From the NCBI GenBank assembly GCA_029882215.1, contig JAOULC010000023.1, positions 1 to 45,791 on the forward strand: a stretch of 45,791 bases of DNA. The letters run 5' to 3'. The stretch comes from Gammaproteobacteria bacterium (GTDB lineage: Bacteria; Pseudomonadota; Gammaproteobacteria; SZUA-229). The position numbers and the translations under genes are program-made. Shown piece after piece: positions 27,200-37,440 of the stretch (position 1 is its first letter; the number at the start of each line of letters is the position of its first letter). The notes beneath the pieces are model-generated. The model did not search any database, was not told where the DNA came from, and saw only the letters and a program-made list of their open reading frames with translations.

Positions 27200-28426
27200 T
27201 TAGCTGCTTGTTTTTGCTAAATCCGAACCGGGTTCAATAATTATCGACGGCCCTTCTTCTTTGATGTTTATATCACCTTCAAAAATTTCAGTTGGCAACC
27301 ACAATGTCGCACATGCATTTGGTATATCGACTATGCCACTGATATGTCCTTCAACTGGTGCTGTACCTAATATTGCATAAGCCTGTTCACCTGTGTACCC
27401 ATGCAATTTCAAATGCTCAATCGCATTTAAACATGCCTGACGATAGGCTACCTGCACATCCAGGTAATGCTGACCACCTTCTTCATCAACCGAAATACCT
27501 TCAAAAATAAGATAGTTGCTATAGCGTGGCTCCAGCGGGCTTGGTTTAAATATCGGATTATTGACGTTATATTTTTTCATTCCGCCTTTTACAAGACCGA
27601 CACGAACATCGAGATATCCGGCCATTTCAATGGCACCGCAGAATGTAATTTCACCATCACCCTGGGAGAAGTGCAGGTCACCCATTGATAAACCACCGTC
27701 TTTTACATAGACAGGAAAATAAACACGTGAACCACGCGTTAAGTTTTTAATATCACAGTTACCGCCATGTTCACGAGGCGGTACAGTTCTCGCACCTTCT
27801 TTAGCCGCTTCTGCCGCTTCATCCGGTTTCATACGGCCCATTACAGCAGTTTCTTCGTACGGTAAGGTTGCTAATGGCGGAACACGATCGGGGTCAGTTG
27901 CCACCAGACCTCTTTCTCTTTTATTCCATTCATCTAATAATTCTTTCGATGGTAAACAGCCAATTAGGCCTGGGTGCATAATGCCTGCAAACTCTACACC
28001 CGGAATATGTCTTGAAGAGGCGTATACACCATGAAAATCCCAGCAGGCTTTATTTGCATCCGGATAGTGCTCTGTTAAAAAGCCACCTCCATTTTCTTTT
28101 GCGAACAAACCCGTGAAACCCCAGTTTGATTCTTTCAGTACACCGACATCCAGAATATCAACCACCATTAAATCACCTGGCTCCGCACCTTCAACGCCGA
28201 TTGGTCCGCTTAGATAATGTACCTGCGTCAAATCCACATCTCTTATATCATCTGCACAATCATCATTTTTTATTTGACCACCAGTCCAGTCCAGACATTC
28301 AACTCTGAATTCATCACCCGGCTTAACCATTGACACCATTGGAATATCAGGATGCCAGCGATTATGAATAACACCATCCTGCTCATCTGCCGGTTTTGTT
28401 ACATCAATCTTTATGATTGTTTCCAT
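27200..28426 (-). CDS. fmdA: Formamidase FmdA
   Basis: A 408-residue acetamidase/formamidase family enzyme that hydrolyses formamide to formate and ammonia. Length matches the Methylophilus enzyme (about 407). Typical stretches: KPGDEFRVECLDWTGGQIKN, LSGPIGVEGAEPGDLMVVDI, HPGLIGCLPS, PPREHGGNCDIKNLTRGS, LHFSQGDGEITFCGAIE. No signal peptide, so cytoplasmic. AGAGGA stands 9 bases before the ATG. It begins the fmdAB operon, with its own perfect sigma-54 promoter about 150 bases upstream. The leader contains a 17-base palindrome at 28494-28510 of unknown role. Confidence 0.95.
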   Translation of the reverse strand: METIIKIDVTKPADEQDGVIHNRWHPDIPMVSMVKPGDEFRVECLDWTGGQIKNDDCADDIRDVDLTQVHYLSGPIGVEGAEPGDLMVVDILDVGVLKESNWGFTGLFAKENGGGFLTEHYPDANKACWDFHGVYASSRHIPGVEFAGIMHPGLIGCLPSKELLDEWNKRERGLVATDPDRVPPLATLPYEETAVMGRMKPDEAAEAAKEGARTVPPREHGGNCDIKNLTRGSRVYFPVYVKDGGLSMGDLHFSQGDGEITFCGAIEMAGYLDVRVGLVKGGMKKYNVNNPIFKPSPLEPRYSNYLIFEGISVDEEGGQHYLDVQVAYRQACLNAIEHLKLHGYTGEQAYAILGTAPVEGHISGIVDIPNACATLWLPTEIFEGDINIKEEGPSIIIEPGSDLAKTSS

Positions 28427-28586
28427 CGTTCTTGTTCCTCTTTACAAATTTAAATTATCTTTCTAATGAAATATTAATTTCAGATCAGATTTATCTGAAA
28501 TCATTTCAGAATCAATATCAATGTTGTTTAGAATTTACCTGACCACAAGTTTATCTAACAAACAGCGTCCTACTGATTTAATATAT

Positions 28587-28602
28587 TGCAACGGACGTGC
28601 CA
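28587..28602 (-). promoter_or_regulatory. Sigma-54 promoter of fmdAB
   Basis: Minus-strand TGGCACGTCCGTTGCA is a full match to the sigma-54 consensus. The predicted start is near 28576, giving a 150-base leader. Confidence 0.9.
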
Positions 28603-28654
28603 ACGCATAAATTGTTATTAATCCGGCTTTTTTTAGCTTATTATTGATACATGC

Positions 28655-28700
28655 GCACAAGAACAGTGCCTGATAATTAATCTTTGCACCATTTAAAAAC
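28655..28700 (-). promoter_or_regulatory. NtrC site and half-site upstream of fmdA
   Basis: GCACAAGAACAGTGC (28655-28669) is a perfect GCAC-N7-GTGC site centred at about -86. GCACCATTTAAAAAC (28686-28700) keeps one half and is centred at about -117, 31 bases away. Confidence 0.75.
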
Positions 28701-28789
28701 ATTATGCTTGAATGATTTCTATATTTAATCAGGAATGAGAACGGCAGAAGATTAAAACAAAAAAGAACTGAAGAACGAATTTTTATATC

Positions 28790-28819
28790 TCTCAGAAGAC
28801 GTCCAGTTGTCTGCTGAGA
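28790..28819. other. Hairpin just past ureG
   Basis: TCTCAG-A-AGAC pairs with GTCT-G-CTGAGA (one mismatch) around an 8-base loop, 24 bases past the ureG stop. There is no T run on either side, so it is not a standard terminator; it may protect the 3' end of the urease mRNA. Confidence 0.4.
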
Positions 28820-28843
28820 TAATACAGAATTACTGATTTGATT

Positions 28844-29464
28844 TTATGACTTATCTTCCAGCATTCCCTGCTCAACAATAAAGTCTATAATTTCCTGCAG
28901 ACCTTTTTGCTCTTTAATATTTGAAAATACAAAAGGCTTATCATTACGCATTTTTTTCGCATCCCTTTCCATTACATCCAGTGATGCACCGACGTAGGGA
29001 GCAAGGTCTATTTTATTGATGACCAGTAAATCAGACTTGGTAATGCCCGGACCACCTTTACGCGGTATTTTATCGCCGGCTGACACATCTATAACATAAA
29101 TAGTTAAGTCAGATAGCTCCGGACTAAAGGTTGCGCTTAAATTATCACCGCCACTTTCTATCATCACAAAATCCAGATTTTTAAAACGGGCGCTTAGCTG
29201 TGCAACAGCTGCCAGGTTCATGGAGGCATCTTCACGAATTGCCGTATGCGGACAGCCGCCCGTTTCTACGCCGATGATCCGGTCTTCATCTAATGCATTA
29301 TTTTTCATTAAAAACTGTGCATCTTCTTTGGTATATATATCATTGGTGACAACAGCAATGTTATACACATCCCGCAATGAGCGGCACAGTGCCTCTACCA
29401 GTGCTGTTTTGCCGGAGCCAACCGGGCCACCGACGCCTATTCGTAGTACTCTATCTTGTGACAT
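28844..29464 (-). CDS. ureG: Urease accessory GTPase UreG
   Basis: A 206-residue SIMIBI-class GTPase that drives nickel delivery to apo-urease with UreE, UreF and UreD. I chose the ATG at 29464 ([20 protein letters not shown]): a longer frame begins at 29521 inside ureF, while the internal start gives normal UreG length, a 13-base gap and an AAAGG site. P-loop GGPVGSGKT, the metal motif [17 protein letters not shown] (CPH) and the base-recognition motif VINKID are present. It is the last gene of the urease operon. Confidence 0.95.
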   Translation of the reverse strand: MSQDRVLRIGVGGPVGSGKTALVEALCRSLRDVYNIAVVTNDIYTKEDAQFLMKNNALDEDRIIGVETGGCPHTAIREDASMNLAAVAQLSARFKNLDFVMIESGGDNLSATFSPELSDLTIYVIDVSAGDKIPRKGGPGITKSDLLVINKIDLAPYVGASLDVMERDAKKMRNDKPFVFSNIKEQKGLQEIIDFIVEQGMLEDKS

Positions 29465-29477
29465 TTTTCTAAACCTT

Positions 29478-30209
29478 TTATGAGCGGAATAACCGACTGT
29501 ATTGTGTTTCATGAAAAGCACTTGCCATTGCTATCGCAGGCAATATTGCACCAATTTCATCATCTTTAATGCTGAGTGAGTGTTCACACGATTGCTCGAT
29601 AACATCACCCATTTTTAATAACATTTTTTGTCCAGCTGTCTGCCCCATTGGCAGTAGTTTGATCGCTGCTGCTACCATATTCTCACACCATGCCCACAAA
29701 AAACCGGCCGCTGCATTTTCAAAGTCGATATGCCAGTGTGTACATGCCAGTGCATATTGTGTGACGTAACTGACTTTTCTGTCCTGCCATTCCGCCGCGT
29801 ATGGAATATCCAGATCCGTTAATAAACGCGTCAGCGCATAACCGACCTGACAATCCTCATCAAGCAATTCAGCTGATTCACGATAGGCAAGTATATGATC
29901 ATTCCAGTATTCAACTTTTTCATGGTCAGCTTGCTGCCATGCCTGCATTAAGCGGATCATTACCGGCACATCCAGTTTTGCCAGGCCATAACCCATCTGC
30001 GTACTCAGCCATTTTGCAACATCCTCTTCAGTTTTAAGCCAGCCGCTGTCAATTGCAAACTCCAGCCCTTGCGAATAACTGAAACTACCAATCGGTAGCG
30101 CCGGACTGATCAGTTGCCATAAACGCACAACCGACAATCTGCTCTGATTTTTTTTAGTGCTGATGATGACTGTGTCCTCCGCCAGAATAGGCACCTGCCT
30201 CCGGTTCAA
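29478..30209 (-). CDS. ureF: Urease accessory protein UreF
   Basis: UreF forms the UreD-UreF-UreG complex that activates urease. The core is clear: [20 protein letters not shown], a largely helical body, and the C-terminal [18 protein letters not shown]. The open frame starts at 30209 (243 residues) and would overlap ureE by 56 bases. A GGAGGA stretch in the end of ureE is not followed by an ATG at normal spacing, so a non-ATG start just past the ureE stop (for example TTG at 30137) is possible. The start is therefore uncertain; the reading frame is not. Confidence 0.9.
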   Translation of the reverse strand: MNRRQVPILAEDTVIISTKKNQSRLSVVRLWQLISPALPIGSFSYSQGLEFAIDSGWLKTEEDVAKWLSTQMGYGLAKLDVPVMIRLMQAWQQADHEKVEYWNDHILAYRESAELLDEDCQVGYALTRLLTDLDIPYAAEWQDRKVSYVTQYALACTHWHIDFENAAAGFLWAWCENMVAAAIKLLPMGQTAGQKMLLKMGDVIEQSCEHSLSIKDDEIGAILPAIAMASAFHETQYSRLFRS

Positions 30210-30600
30210 AAGGTGCTTTTTCTGTGGTCACTGTTAACCCCAGCCCCTCAACCATTTCATCCAGTACATGGTCGTGCAAATATCGAATCCACTTTTCTGT
30301 GATTTGCAAATGCACGTGGCGATTACCCAGGTGATAGCAGGCTCGCGCAAGATCCAGCGCACTGTCACTGTAAACAGTAGACACGCTTTCTTTCGCGGCA
30401 ATCACTTCTACAATGATACCGTCCTGACTTTTTAAGCAATCACCTCCGCGTAACAGACCGCCACGCGGTAAAATCACAGCAGCCTCACGTTTATCATCCA
30501 GTACCACTTTCAGCCGGCTTTTTTGCCGTAACTCAAACGGCAGCGTTACGGTTGTTTCAGCGGCTAATTCTTCGTTACAAATACTGTCTATTTCAATCAT
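30154..30600 (-). CDS. ureE: Urease nickel metallochaperone UreE
   Basis: A 148-residue nickel-binding dimer that supplies Ni to UreG. The N-terminal peptide-binding-like domain contains [14 protein letters not shown]. The C-terminal domain has the conserved nickel site in [14 protein letters not shown] and [11 protein letters not shown]. It ends with a short His-rich tail (GGGHSHHQH) that adds metal-binding capacity. It lies 17 bases below ureC. Confidence 0.95.
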   Translation of the reverse strand: MIEIDSICNEELAAETTVTLPFELRQKSRLKVVLDDKREAAVILPRGGLLRGGDCLKSQDGIIVEVIAAKESVSTVYSDSALDLARACYHLGNRHVHLQITEKWIRYLHDHVLDEMVEGLGLTVTTEKAPFEPEAGAYSGGGHSHHQH

Positions 30601-30617
30601 TATTTATCCGCGTATTT

Positions 30618-32321
30618 TTAGAAAAGGAAGTAGCGTTGTGCCAGCGGTAAAATCTCTGCCGGCTCACAAATCAATAACTCACCGTCGGCGCGCACTTCAT
30701 ATGTCTGAGAATCCACTTCTATATTGGGCTGGTAATCATTCAATACCATATCTTTTTTTCTGATCGAACGTGTTTTACCAACCGGCCTGACCATTGACTT
30801 CAAGCCCAGCTGGGTTTTTATGTCATTGTCATAAGCGGCTTTGGATACAAAAGTAATTGAGGTATGGTGACGTGCTTTTCCATACGCCGCGAACATCGGC
30901 CGGTAGTGTACCGGTTGCGGTGTCGGGATCGAGGCATTCGGATCACCCATCGGCGCGGCTGCAATCATACCGCCTTTTATGATCAGTGCCGGTTTGGTTG
31001 CAAAAAACGCCGGTTTCCATAACACCAGATCGGCTAACTTCCCGACTTCTACTGAGCCGACATCATCCGAGATACCATGAGTAATTGCCGGATTAATTGT
31101 GTATTTGGCAATGTAACGTTTTACCCGCGAGTTATCGTTACGTTCACTGTCGCCTTTTAATGCACCTCGCTGCACTTTCATTTTATGCGCGGTTTGCCAG
31201 GTGCGAATGACGACTTCTCCGACACGGCCCATTGCCTGTGAATCCGATGCGATCATTGAGAAGGCACCGAGGTCATGCAAAATATCTTCTGCCGCGATGG
31301 TTTCTTTTCGTATTCGCGAATCGGCAAACGCCACGTCTTCCGCGATATTCGGATCAAGGTGATGACACACCATTAACATATCCAGATGCTCATCCACTGT
31401 GTTCACGGTATAGGGGCGTGTCGGATTCGTACTTGACGGCAATACATTGGCTTCACCGCAGGCTTTAATAATATCGGGGGCATGTCCGCCACCGGCACCT
31501 TCAGTATGATAAGTATGAATCGCGCGGCCTTTAAATGCGGCCATGGTATCTTCAACAAAGCCGGATTCATTTAATGTGTCGGTATGAATCGCAACCTGTA
31601 CGTCATACATTTCAGCCACGCTCAGGCAGGTATCAATTGATGCCGGTGTTGTGCCCCAGTCTTCGTGCAACTTTAAGCCCATCGCTCCGGCTTCCAGCTG
31701 TTCTTCCAGTGCAATGGGTAAGCTTGCATTACCTTTACCAAGAAAACCCAGGTTCATCGGAAACTCATCCGCCGCTTCCAGCATGCGGTGTAAATTCCAG
31801 ATACCCGGTGTACAGGTTGTTGCATTGGTACCGGTTGCCGGTCCGGTGCCGCCACCTAACATTGTGGTGACACCGGACATTAATGCTTCTTCAATTTGTT
31901 GCGGACAGATAAAGTGTATATGCGAATCCACACCGCCTGCTGTCAGGATCTGGCCTTCGCCGGCAATCGCTTCTGTTCCCGGGCCAATAATAATATCCAC
32001 ATCCGGCTGTACATCCGGGTTACCGGCTTTACCAATCGCTACGATGCGGCCATTTTTTATGCCGACGTCGGCTTTAACAATGCCCCAGTGATCAATGATG
32101 GTCGCGTTGGTTATCACGACATCAACCGTTTCGTGACAGGATCGCTGACTCTGGCCCATGCCATCACGAATCACTTTGCCACCACCAAACTTAACTTCAT
32201 CACCGTAGGTTGTGAAGTCTTTTTCTATTTCGATGATTAAATCCGTATCGCCCAGTCTTACCCGGTCACCTTTTGTTGGCCCGTACATTTCGGCATAGGC
32301 GGTCTTATTTATTTTTATCAT
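30618..32321 (-). CDS. ureC: Urease alpha subunit UreC
   Basis: A 567-residue catalytic subunit, the standard length, hydrolysing urea to ammonia and carbamate at a di-nickel centre. Seen: the nickel-ligand HIH in [14 protein letters not shown], the carbamylated lysine at about residue 217 in [10 protein letters not shown], the flap with MVCHHLD, and the closing YFLF. Cytoplasmic, assembled with UreA and UreB. It lies 5 bases below ureB. No truncation or missing ligand was noticed. Confidence 0.97.
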   Translation of the reverse strand: MIKINKTAYAEMYGPTKGDRVRLGDTDLIIEIEKDFTTYGDEVKFGGGKVIRDGMGQSQRSCHETVDVVITNATIIDHWGIVKADVGIKNGRIVAIGKAGNPDVQPDVDIIIGPGTEAIAGEGQILTAGGVDSHIHFICPQQIEEALMSGVTTMLGGGTGPATGTNATTCTPGIWNLHRMLEAADEFPMNLGFLGKGNASLPIALEEQLEAGAMGLKLHEDWGTTPASIDTCLSVAEMYDVQVAIHTDTLNESGFVEDTMAAFKGRAIHTYHTEGAGGGHAPDIIKACGEANVLPSSTNPTRPYTVNTVDEHLDMLMVCHHLDPNIAEDVAFADSRIRKETIAAEDILHDLGAFSMIASDSQAMGRVGEVVIRTWQTAHKMKVQRGALKGDSERNDNSRVKRYIAKYTINPAITHGISDDVGSVEVGKLADLVLWKPAFFATKPALIIKGGMIAAAPMGDPNASIPTPQPVHYRPMFAAYGKARHHTSITFVSKAAYDNDIKTQLGLKSMVRPVGKTRSIRKKDMVLNDYQPNIEVDSQTYEVRADGELLICEPAEILPLAQRYFLF

Positions 32322-32326
32322 ATTTG

Positions 32327-32635
32327 TTACTCCAGACTTCCCATTATCTCGCCCCGAAAACCATATACCTTAAGCTCACCGGCATATTCCACCAGTACGA
32401 CTTCTCTTGACTGGCCCGGCTCAAAACGCACCGCTGTGCCGGCTGCTATATTGAGGCGGTAGCCTTTTGTTATTTCCCGCTCAAATACCAGCGCAGGATT
32501 GGTTTCATAAAAATGATAATGTGAGCCAATTTGTATCGGCCGGTCGCCACTATTAGCTACCGAAATGCTAAGCGTTTGCCGGCCCGCATTTATTTCTATA
32601 TCACCTTCATCAATCAGATACTCTCCGGGTTTCAT
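32327..32635 (-). CDS. ureB: Urease beta subunit UreB
   Basis: A 102-residue structural subunit. The N-terminal [19 protein letters not shown] and the segments [19 protein letters not shown] and [19 protein letters not shown] are highly typical. It lies between ureA (11 bases) and ureC (5 bases). Confidence 0.96.
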   Translation of the reverse strand: MKPGEYLIDEGDIEINAGRQTLSISVANSGDRPIQIGSHYHFYETNPALVFEREITKGYRLNIAAGTAVRFEPGQSREVVLVEYAGELKVYGFRGEIMGSLE

Positions 32636-32646
32636 ATTTTTCTCCG

Positions 32647-32949
32647 CTATACAATCGGTTGATGAACAGTGACCAGTTTGGTACCATCGGGAAAGGTCGC
32701 TTCAACCTGTACTTCATGAATCATTTCAGCAATACCCTCCATCACATCTTCGGTCGACAGAAGTGTTGCGCCATAACCCATTAATTCCGCCACGGTTTTA
32801 CCATCACGGGCACCTTCCATAATGGCGGCAGAAATATAGGCCACGGCTTCCGGGTAATTCAGTTTTACACCCCGCTCTTTTCTGCGTTCGGCCAGTAATG
32901 CGGCAGTAAATAATAATAATTTATCTTTTTCTCGTGGGGTTAATTCCAT
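32647..32949 (-). CDS. ureA: Urease gamma subunit UreA
   Basis: A 100-residue structural subunit starting [20 protein letters not shown], with [21 protein letters not shown] and [20 protein letters not shown] as in other UreA proteins. Separate ureA and ureB genes fit the usual proteobacterial pattern. It lies 16 bases below ureD. Confidence 0.96.
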   Translation of the reverse strand: MELTPREKDKLLLFTAALLAERRKERGVKLNYPEAVAYISAAIMEGARDGKTVAELMGYGATLLSTEDVMEGIAEMIHEVQVEATFPDGTKLVTVHQPIV

Positions 32950-32965
32950 CGTGCTCTCTCGTTTG

Positions 32966-33820
32966 TCAGGTAGACCATATACGTGGTTTACAAGGATTTA
33001 GTTTCTTTTGTTTCATTCTCACGGCTGTCCAGATTTCAGTAAAACCCTGTTTCGCGAACTCTGCGCAGTCACCAAGGAAACGACATACAAGGACATCATT
33101 GATCAGGCTGATTGAAAAATCTCGCTCTGTTCTTTCATGCCACTTTTCCTGCAATTCATCCGCTGTTTTTTTATCTATGCCGGTGGCGATAAAGGTAGCA
33201 AGCACCACATGAGATTTTAAACCGGCTGCTGAATACAACAGTTCACTGTCGCCGTGCAATTCAGTACGCTCTAAAAACACTGGCCGGTCATCGCGATAAA
33301 TATTTATTTTTTGTGTGATGCTGCCCTGCATAAATTTTTCACTGGCAGCCGGCCGGCCAAGACAATTTATTTCCCAGCCACAGAACAAGGCATTAGATTC
33401 GAGCTTAATTTCTGTTTTTATTTCACTTTTGCAGGCATTAAAAAAAATATTTTCCTGCGGAAACCATTCCAGCAAACTGTCTTTTGCCACTTTTAACTGT
33501 TGTGTTTGCGAGCCTTTTAAGTCATCTGAGCGATAGAATTTTCCTGCCGAGGGTGTGGTAATTAATGTATGACTGCCTGGCTGCAACTCAACGTTAATGC
33601 TCAGCTTGTCACCACCAACCACGCCACCCGGCGGGTGAATTAAATAAACATGACAAACAGGTCCTTCCGGATAAAAGGGCCGCTGCACAACCAGCGGTCC
33701 AAAATGCTCACGATTTTTTAAAATCGTGCGCTGGTTTTTTATGCCAAACACTAACGACAATCTGGCTTTCCATTCGCGCTCGGCGGGAGCGGTCTCAAAC
33801 TCAATATCAGGCGCTAACAA
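32966..33820 (-). CDS. ureD: Urease accessory protein UreD
   Basis: A 284-residue scaffold protein that binds apo-urease and the UreF-UreG complex, and provides a tunnel for nickel. Typical segments: [45 protein letters not shown] and [13 protein letters not shown]. It overlaps the end of ureH by 14 bases, so the two are translationally coupled. Confidence 0.94.
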   Translation of the reverse strand: MLAPDIEFETAPAEREWKARLSLVFGIKNQRTILKNREHFGPLVVQRPFYPEGPVCHVYLIHPPGGVVGGDKLSINVELQPGSHTLITTPSAGKFYRSDDLKGSQTQQLKVAKDSLLEWFPQENIFFNACKSEIKTEIKLESNALFCGWEINCLGRPAASEKFMQGSITQKINIYRDDRPVFLERTELHGDSELLYSAAGLKSHVVLATFIATGIDKKTADELQEKWHERTERDFSISLINDVLVCRFLGDCAEFAKQGFTEIWTAVRMKQKKLNPCKPRIWST

Positions 33821-34484
33821 GATGAACTCCAGCGACTATCGCCAGCACTGCCACCACCGACTTGGCCATGGATGCGTATTTTTCACTGATATCAGACAGC
33901 CTTTTTAAGGCCGAACCAAATAGCCCGCCAAAGCTGAGCATTGCTACAAACACCCCGAGGCTAAAAACAAATAAGTACAGTAATGAAATGCTTAATGAGT
34001 TTGCTGCTGACAGTGGAATCAGTGCGATTAAAGGCGCAGAACCGGCCAGCCCGTGAATGCTGCCAATTAATACGGCTTTATGCTCGTGTTGATGGTTTTG
34101 TTTTTCTTTATCATCTGCCGCATGCTGATGCCAGTGTGCATGCAAGGTGTTCTTATGCTGATGAAAGTGGATATGTAATGACTTTTTCCGTATCTGGAAA
34201 AGCACCAGCAGGCCCAGAATAATCAGTACACCGCCGACCACTCGCTCTGCCAGCTGTGAGACCTGTGCCGACATGATGCTCCCTGAGAAGTGCAGCAACA
34301 GAATAATCGCCAGTAGCATCACACCATGCCCCAGCGACCAGCGAAGTGCATAACGTCTGGCATTTTGCCTGCCGGTATTCTCTGAAGAGAGTGCGGATAC
34401 CGCCAGAATATGGTCCGCATCCAGTGCATGCAGCAGACCCAGGCCAAAGGAAAGGCCAAGCAGGCTTGTTAAATTTTCAATCAT
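33807..34484 (-). CDS. ureH: UreH-type nickel permease of the urease operon
   Basis: A 225-residue membrane protein with about six helices. The first helix has LHALDADHILAVS, the HX4DH signature of nickel/cobalt permeases; a second polar motif is GSIHGLAGSAPLIAL. Between helices lies a loop with many His (HIHFHQHKNTLHAHWHQHA) that could gather nickel. It is the first gene of the urease operon, 14 bases overlapping ureD. Nickel uptake for urease is the natural role, inferred from motif and context; the TauE/SafE-like UreH annotation is an alternative name for related proteins. Confidence 0.85.
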   Translation of the reverse strand: MIENLTSLLGLSFGLGLLHALDADHILAVSALSSENTGRQNARRYALRWSLGHGVMLLAIILLLHFSGSIMSAQVSQLAERVVGGVLIILGLLVLFQIRKKSLHIHFHQHKNTLHAHWHQHAADDKEKQNHQHEHKAVLIGSIHGLAGSAPLIALIPLSAANSLSISLLYLFVFSLGVFVAMLSFGGLFGSALKRLSDISEKYASMAKSVVAVLAIVAGVHLVSA

Positions 34485-34523
34485 TGTTTTTTCTGATTCT
34501 TCTATTAGCGTTATAACAGTCTA

Positions 34524-34539
34524 CGCAAATATCGCACCA
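34524..34539 (-). promoter_or_regulatory. Probable sigma-54 promoter of the urease operon
   Basis: Minus-strand TGGTGCGATATTTGCG keeps the invariant GG-N10-GC but has two mismatches in the -24 and one in the -12 element. The predicted start is near 34513, only 29 bases above the ureH ATG. The correctly placed NtrC site supports it. Confidence 0.6.
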
Positions 34540-34614
34540 AAAGTGAAAAAACTAACAATATCAATTATATAGGTGACTCATCGTAAGCATTTAAAGGAAT
34601 TTATCAGACGATAC

Positions 34615-34629
34615 GCACCATGCTGGTGC
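34615..34629 (-). promoter_or_regulatory. NtrC site upstream of the urease operon
   Basis: GCACCATGCTGGTGC is a perfect GCAC-N7-GTGC palindrome, centred about 109 bases upstream of the predicted urease start. Confidence 0.75.
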
Positions 34630-34674
34630 AAGAATTTATCGTTGAAGGGTAAATTAATTATGCAAATTTTTGCC

Positions 34675-35871
34675 TTACCAGTCTTTCGAAATAGGGTAAT
34701 TATTATTCTCAATCCACTCTATTAATTGTGAAGCTGCCATCGGTTTTGCCATCAGGTACCCCTGCCCAATATCACAGCCCATTAGCGTTAAGCCCCGCCG
34801 GATGCTTTCATTCTCAACGCCTTCGGCTACACAATCCATATTGAGCTTATGCGACAACATCACACAGGTTTCAACAATGGCACGTGCATCCAGGTCTCTA
34901 TCCATGTTCTTTACAAAGCTCATGTCTATTTTAAGCTCTGTAAATGGCACCCGATGTAACAACACCAGTGACGAGTTACCGGTTCCAAAGTCATCAATTG
35001 ACAGACCAAAGCCTTTCATTCGCAACCGGGTCAGTATATCCAGAGAAGTTTTCAGCTCCCCCATTAAAGCCCTTTCTGTTATTTCCAGCACAATAGACTG
35101 TGGATTCAGTCCATGATCTTTAATCAAGTCTGATAGCTGTTCTGGCAACAACAAACTGGTTATATTCTCGGCTGAGACATTCACTGAGATCGTTATATTA
35201 AGGCCGGTTTTCTTCCATTCATTGCTCTGATTGACCGCCATATTGATGATCGATGACGTCAATTCTCCCATCAGGCCTTCTTTTTCAACAATCGATATGA
35301 ACATGCCGGGCGTTATTAAGCCACGTGTAGGATGATGCCACCTCACCAGCGCTTCAACGCCTTTTAGTGTATTGGTCCTGAGCTCAATTTGAGGCTGGTA
35401 ATATAATTCCATTTCATTGTTTACGATAGCCTGACGAATTTCAGCTACCGTTATAGGGCTGTTTTCGCTTTCGACCAGATACACTGGAAAAGACTTTTCT
35501 ATATCAATACTATTGAGCATGCTGATAAAACTGGCCATTTCCAAAGGCTTCGTTAAACTACCCACCACATTCAAATTATGCTCTTGAGCCAGTTTTTCTG
35601 CAGAATGCAGTACGCCCTTGTCGTAGCCACTTATCAGGATTAGATGTATGTCTTGTGCCGTTTTACCAAGCTGGCGTATGACCTCTACGCCATCCATTCC
35701 TGGCATATTAAGATCAAGTACCATGACGCTATAAGCTTCATTGGCTAGAAAATAGTCACGCGCATCATCGCAGAGCTCTGTTTCAAACCCTGCTGACCTG
35801 GCAATTTCTCCCAATAGCCCGGCGAACTGTATGTCATCATCAATGACAATTAAGCGCTTACTTTTATTCAT
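34675..35871 (-). CDS. Response regulator with EAL domain (REC-EAL phosphodiesterase)
   Basis: About 398 residues from the ATG at 35871 (MNKSKRLIVIDDD); an in-frame ATG at 35901 would add ten residues and neither has a strong ribosome site. The REC domain (about 1-125) has IDDD, the phospho-Asp in VLDLNMPGMDG, and a Lys in SLTKPLE. The EAL domain (about 150-390) has EALVRWHHP, DDFGTGNSSL, KIDMSFVKN and EGVENES, so a cyclic-di-GMP phosphodiesterase activity is likely. No GGDEF domain. No cognate kinase is adjacent; the orphan kinases at 8740 or 11404 could be partners, which is speculation. Confidence 0.9.
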   Translation of the reverse strand: MNKSKRLIVIDDDIQFAGLLGEIARSAGFETELCDDARDYFLANEAYSVMVLDLNMPGMDGVEVIRQLGKTAQDIHLILISGYDKGVLHSAEKLAQEHNLNVVGSLTKPLEMASFISMLNSIDIEKSFPVYLVESENSPITVAEIRQAIVNNEMELYYQPQIELRTNTLKGVEALVRWHHPTRGLITPGMFISIVEKEGLMGELTSSIINMAVNQSNEWKKTGLNITISVNVSAENITSLLLPEQLSDLIKDHGLNPQSIVLEITERALMGELKTSLDILTRLRMKGFGLSIDDFGTGNSSLVLLHRVPFTELKIDMSFVKNMDRDLDARAIVETCVMLSHKLNMDCVAEGVENESIRRGLTLMGCDIGQGYLMAKPMAASQLIEWIENNNYPISKDW

Positions 35872-35966
35872 ATGGCTAAAGTTTAGACCATATGTTTTCA
35901 ATATCAGCGGTTATATGTAAATATTTAAGTCTATTTTTTTACAATTTCAGTCTTAGTAGTTCGTCG

Positions 35967-37148
35967 CTAACCGGTCACCAATACAGGCTCTTGCTTGCTG
36001 AGTTTCAGCCAGACCAGAGCCATTAAAATACTGACAATTAACGGTAATACTCCCAGATTTACAACTCTCCAGCCAAACGTATACTGCAGGTATCCCGCCG
36101 TTAGTGCAGCGATGGTCACTGACCCGTATACAAAAAAATCGTTAAAGGCCTGAGCTTTTGCTTTTTCGCCTTCACTGTAGGTATACGTCAGTAAATCTGT
36201 TGCACCGATATACAGAAAATTCCAGCCAACACCGAGTAAAAATAGTGCCACCCAGTAATACCATAATGTCGTCCCCAGTAAATTACCGGTTACGGCAAGC
36301 AGTAAAAAGACCACGCCTGCCAGCATAATATTAATCACCCCGTAACGACTGATTAACTTACCGGTAAAAAATGACGGCGCAAACATACCGAGTACATGCC
36401 ACTGGATAACAAAGACTGTATCCGACAAACTGTGATGATGGTGATGCATTGACAATGGCGTAGCCGTCATCACTAATGACATGACCGCATAACCAAACAT
36501 GGCACTGATCAGTGCAATCACAAATAGTGGTTGCCTGATGACGACAGTCAGCGGTCGTGATGCAGCCAGTTCGTTTTGCTCTGGCTGCAGTTTAGTTATC
36601 TGCACAAAACTTAAAATTGTAAAACTCATAATATACAGTATGAGAATCGCAATATAACTGCCCGCGAATTTAATGCCAGATATGGCATCATGCGTCCAGC
36701 CGACAATATTTGGCCCGATCACTGCCGCTATAACGCCACCCGCCATAACGTATGAAATCGCCCGGCTTCTGAAATCCTCACTCACCGCATCAACAGCTGC
36801 AAACCGGTAGTAACCACCAAAACCATTAAATACACCGACCAGCATAGTACCCAGACAAAACAACCAGAAGTCTGCTCTATAGATGGCTACCGTAGCAATC
36901 ACTGCACCCAACATACCAATGACGGTTCCCAGCATAAAACCATAACGCCGGCCGTGCTGTTTCATAATGAGTGATGCCGGAATGCTGGCCAGCATGGTTG
37001 CAAAAAACTGCAATGCCAGTGGCAACGTGGCCAGTGCGACATTGTCTGCCAGCATAGCGCCAACCAGAGCGGATGCGGTGAGCAATAATGCATTGTTTGT
37101 CATCATCAATGACTGACACGCGGTTAGTAACCAGACATTTTTATTCAT
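35967..37148 (-). CDS. Major facilitator superfamily transporter
   Basis: A 393-residue protein with twelve hydrophobic helices in two halves and a central cytoplasmic loop around residue 200. The helix 2-3 loop MKQHGRRYGFMLG carries the usual MFS basic motif in degenerate form. A natural run of five His (SMHHHHHSLSD) precedes helix 8. The substrate cannot be told from sequence. No clear operon partner: the lipoprotein gene upstream is 292 bases away. Confidence 0.85.
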   Translation of the reverse strand: MNKNVWLLTACQSLMMTNNALLLTASALVGAMLADNVALATLPLALQFFATMLASIPASLIMKQHGRRYGFMLGTVIGMLGAVIATVAIYRADFWLFCLGTMLVGVFNGFGGYYRFAAVDAVSEDFRSRAISYVMAGGVIAAVIGPNIVGWTHDAISGIKFAGSYIAILILYIMSFTILSFVQITKLQPEQNELAASRPLTVVIRQPLFVIALISAMFGYAVMSLVMTATPLSMHHHHHSLSDTVFVIQWHVLGMFAPSFFTGKLISRYGVINIMLAGVVFLLLAVTGNLLGTTLWYYWVALFLLGVGWNFLYIGATDLLTYTYSEGEKAKAQAFNDFFVYGSVTIAALTAGYLQYTFGWRVVNLGVLPLIVSILMALVWLKLSKQEPVLVTG

Positions 37149-37440
37149 AGAGTCTCATAAAAAAACATAAAGAGAAGGAAAATTAACCGGCTATTCTAAT
37201 CGCATCGACGACTGTACGGTGCTTTTTTATGTTTCTCATGCAGTGCTGCTGCAGATATGACTTTTGGCTAGGTACTCTGGAATGATGGCGACAAGCCACA
37301 CGCTCAGAGTCTTTATTTCCGCATGGCAAAATCGTAGCTACCCGCTAAAGGGCTTAAAGATCGCCCCGCTGGTCTAAATCGTCTTTTTACCATCTCATTA
37401 AAATAGTGTTTTTATCCGCCGGCCCGGGCTTTAACTAAGG

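Noticed and set aside
36445-36460. His run in the MFS protein as a vector tag artefact
   Set aside because: It is internal, before a membrane helix, and coded by mixed His codons, so it is natural.
37336-37351. A sigma-54-like string on the plus strand (TGGCAAAATCGTAGCT)
   Set aside because: It fits GG-N10-GC but has mismatches, no NtrC site, and is about 600 bases from the next plus-strand gene.
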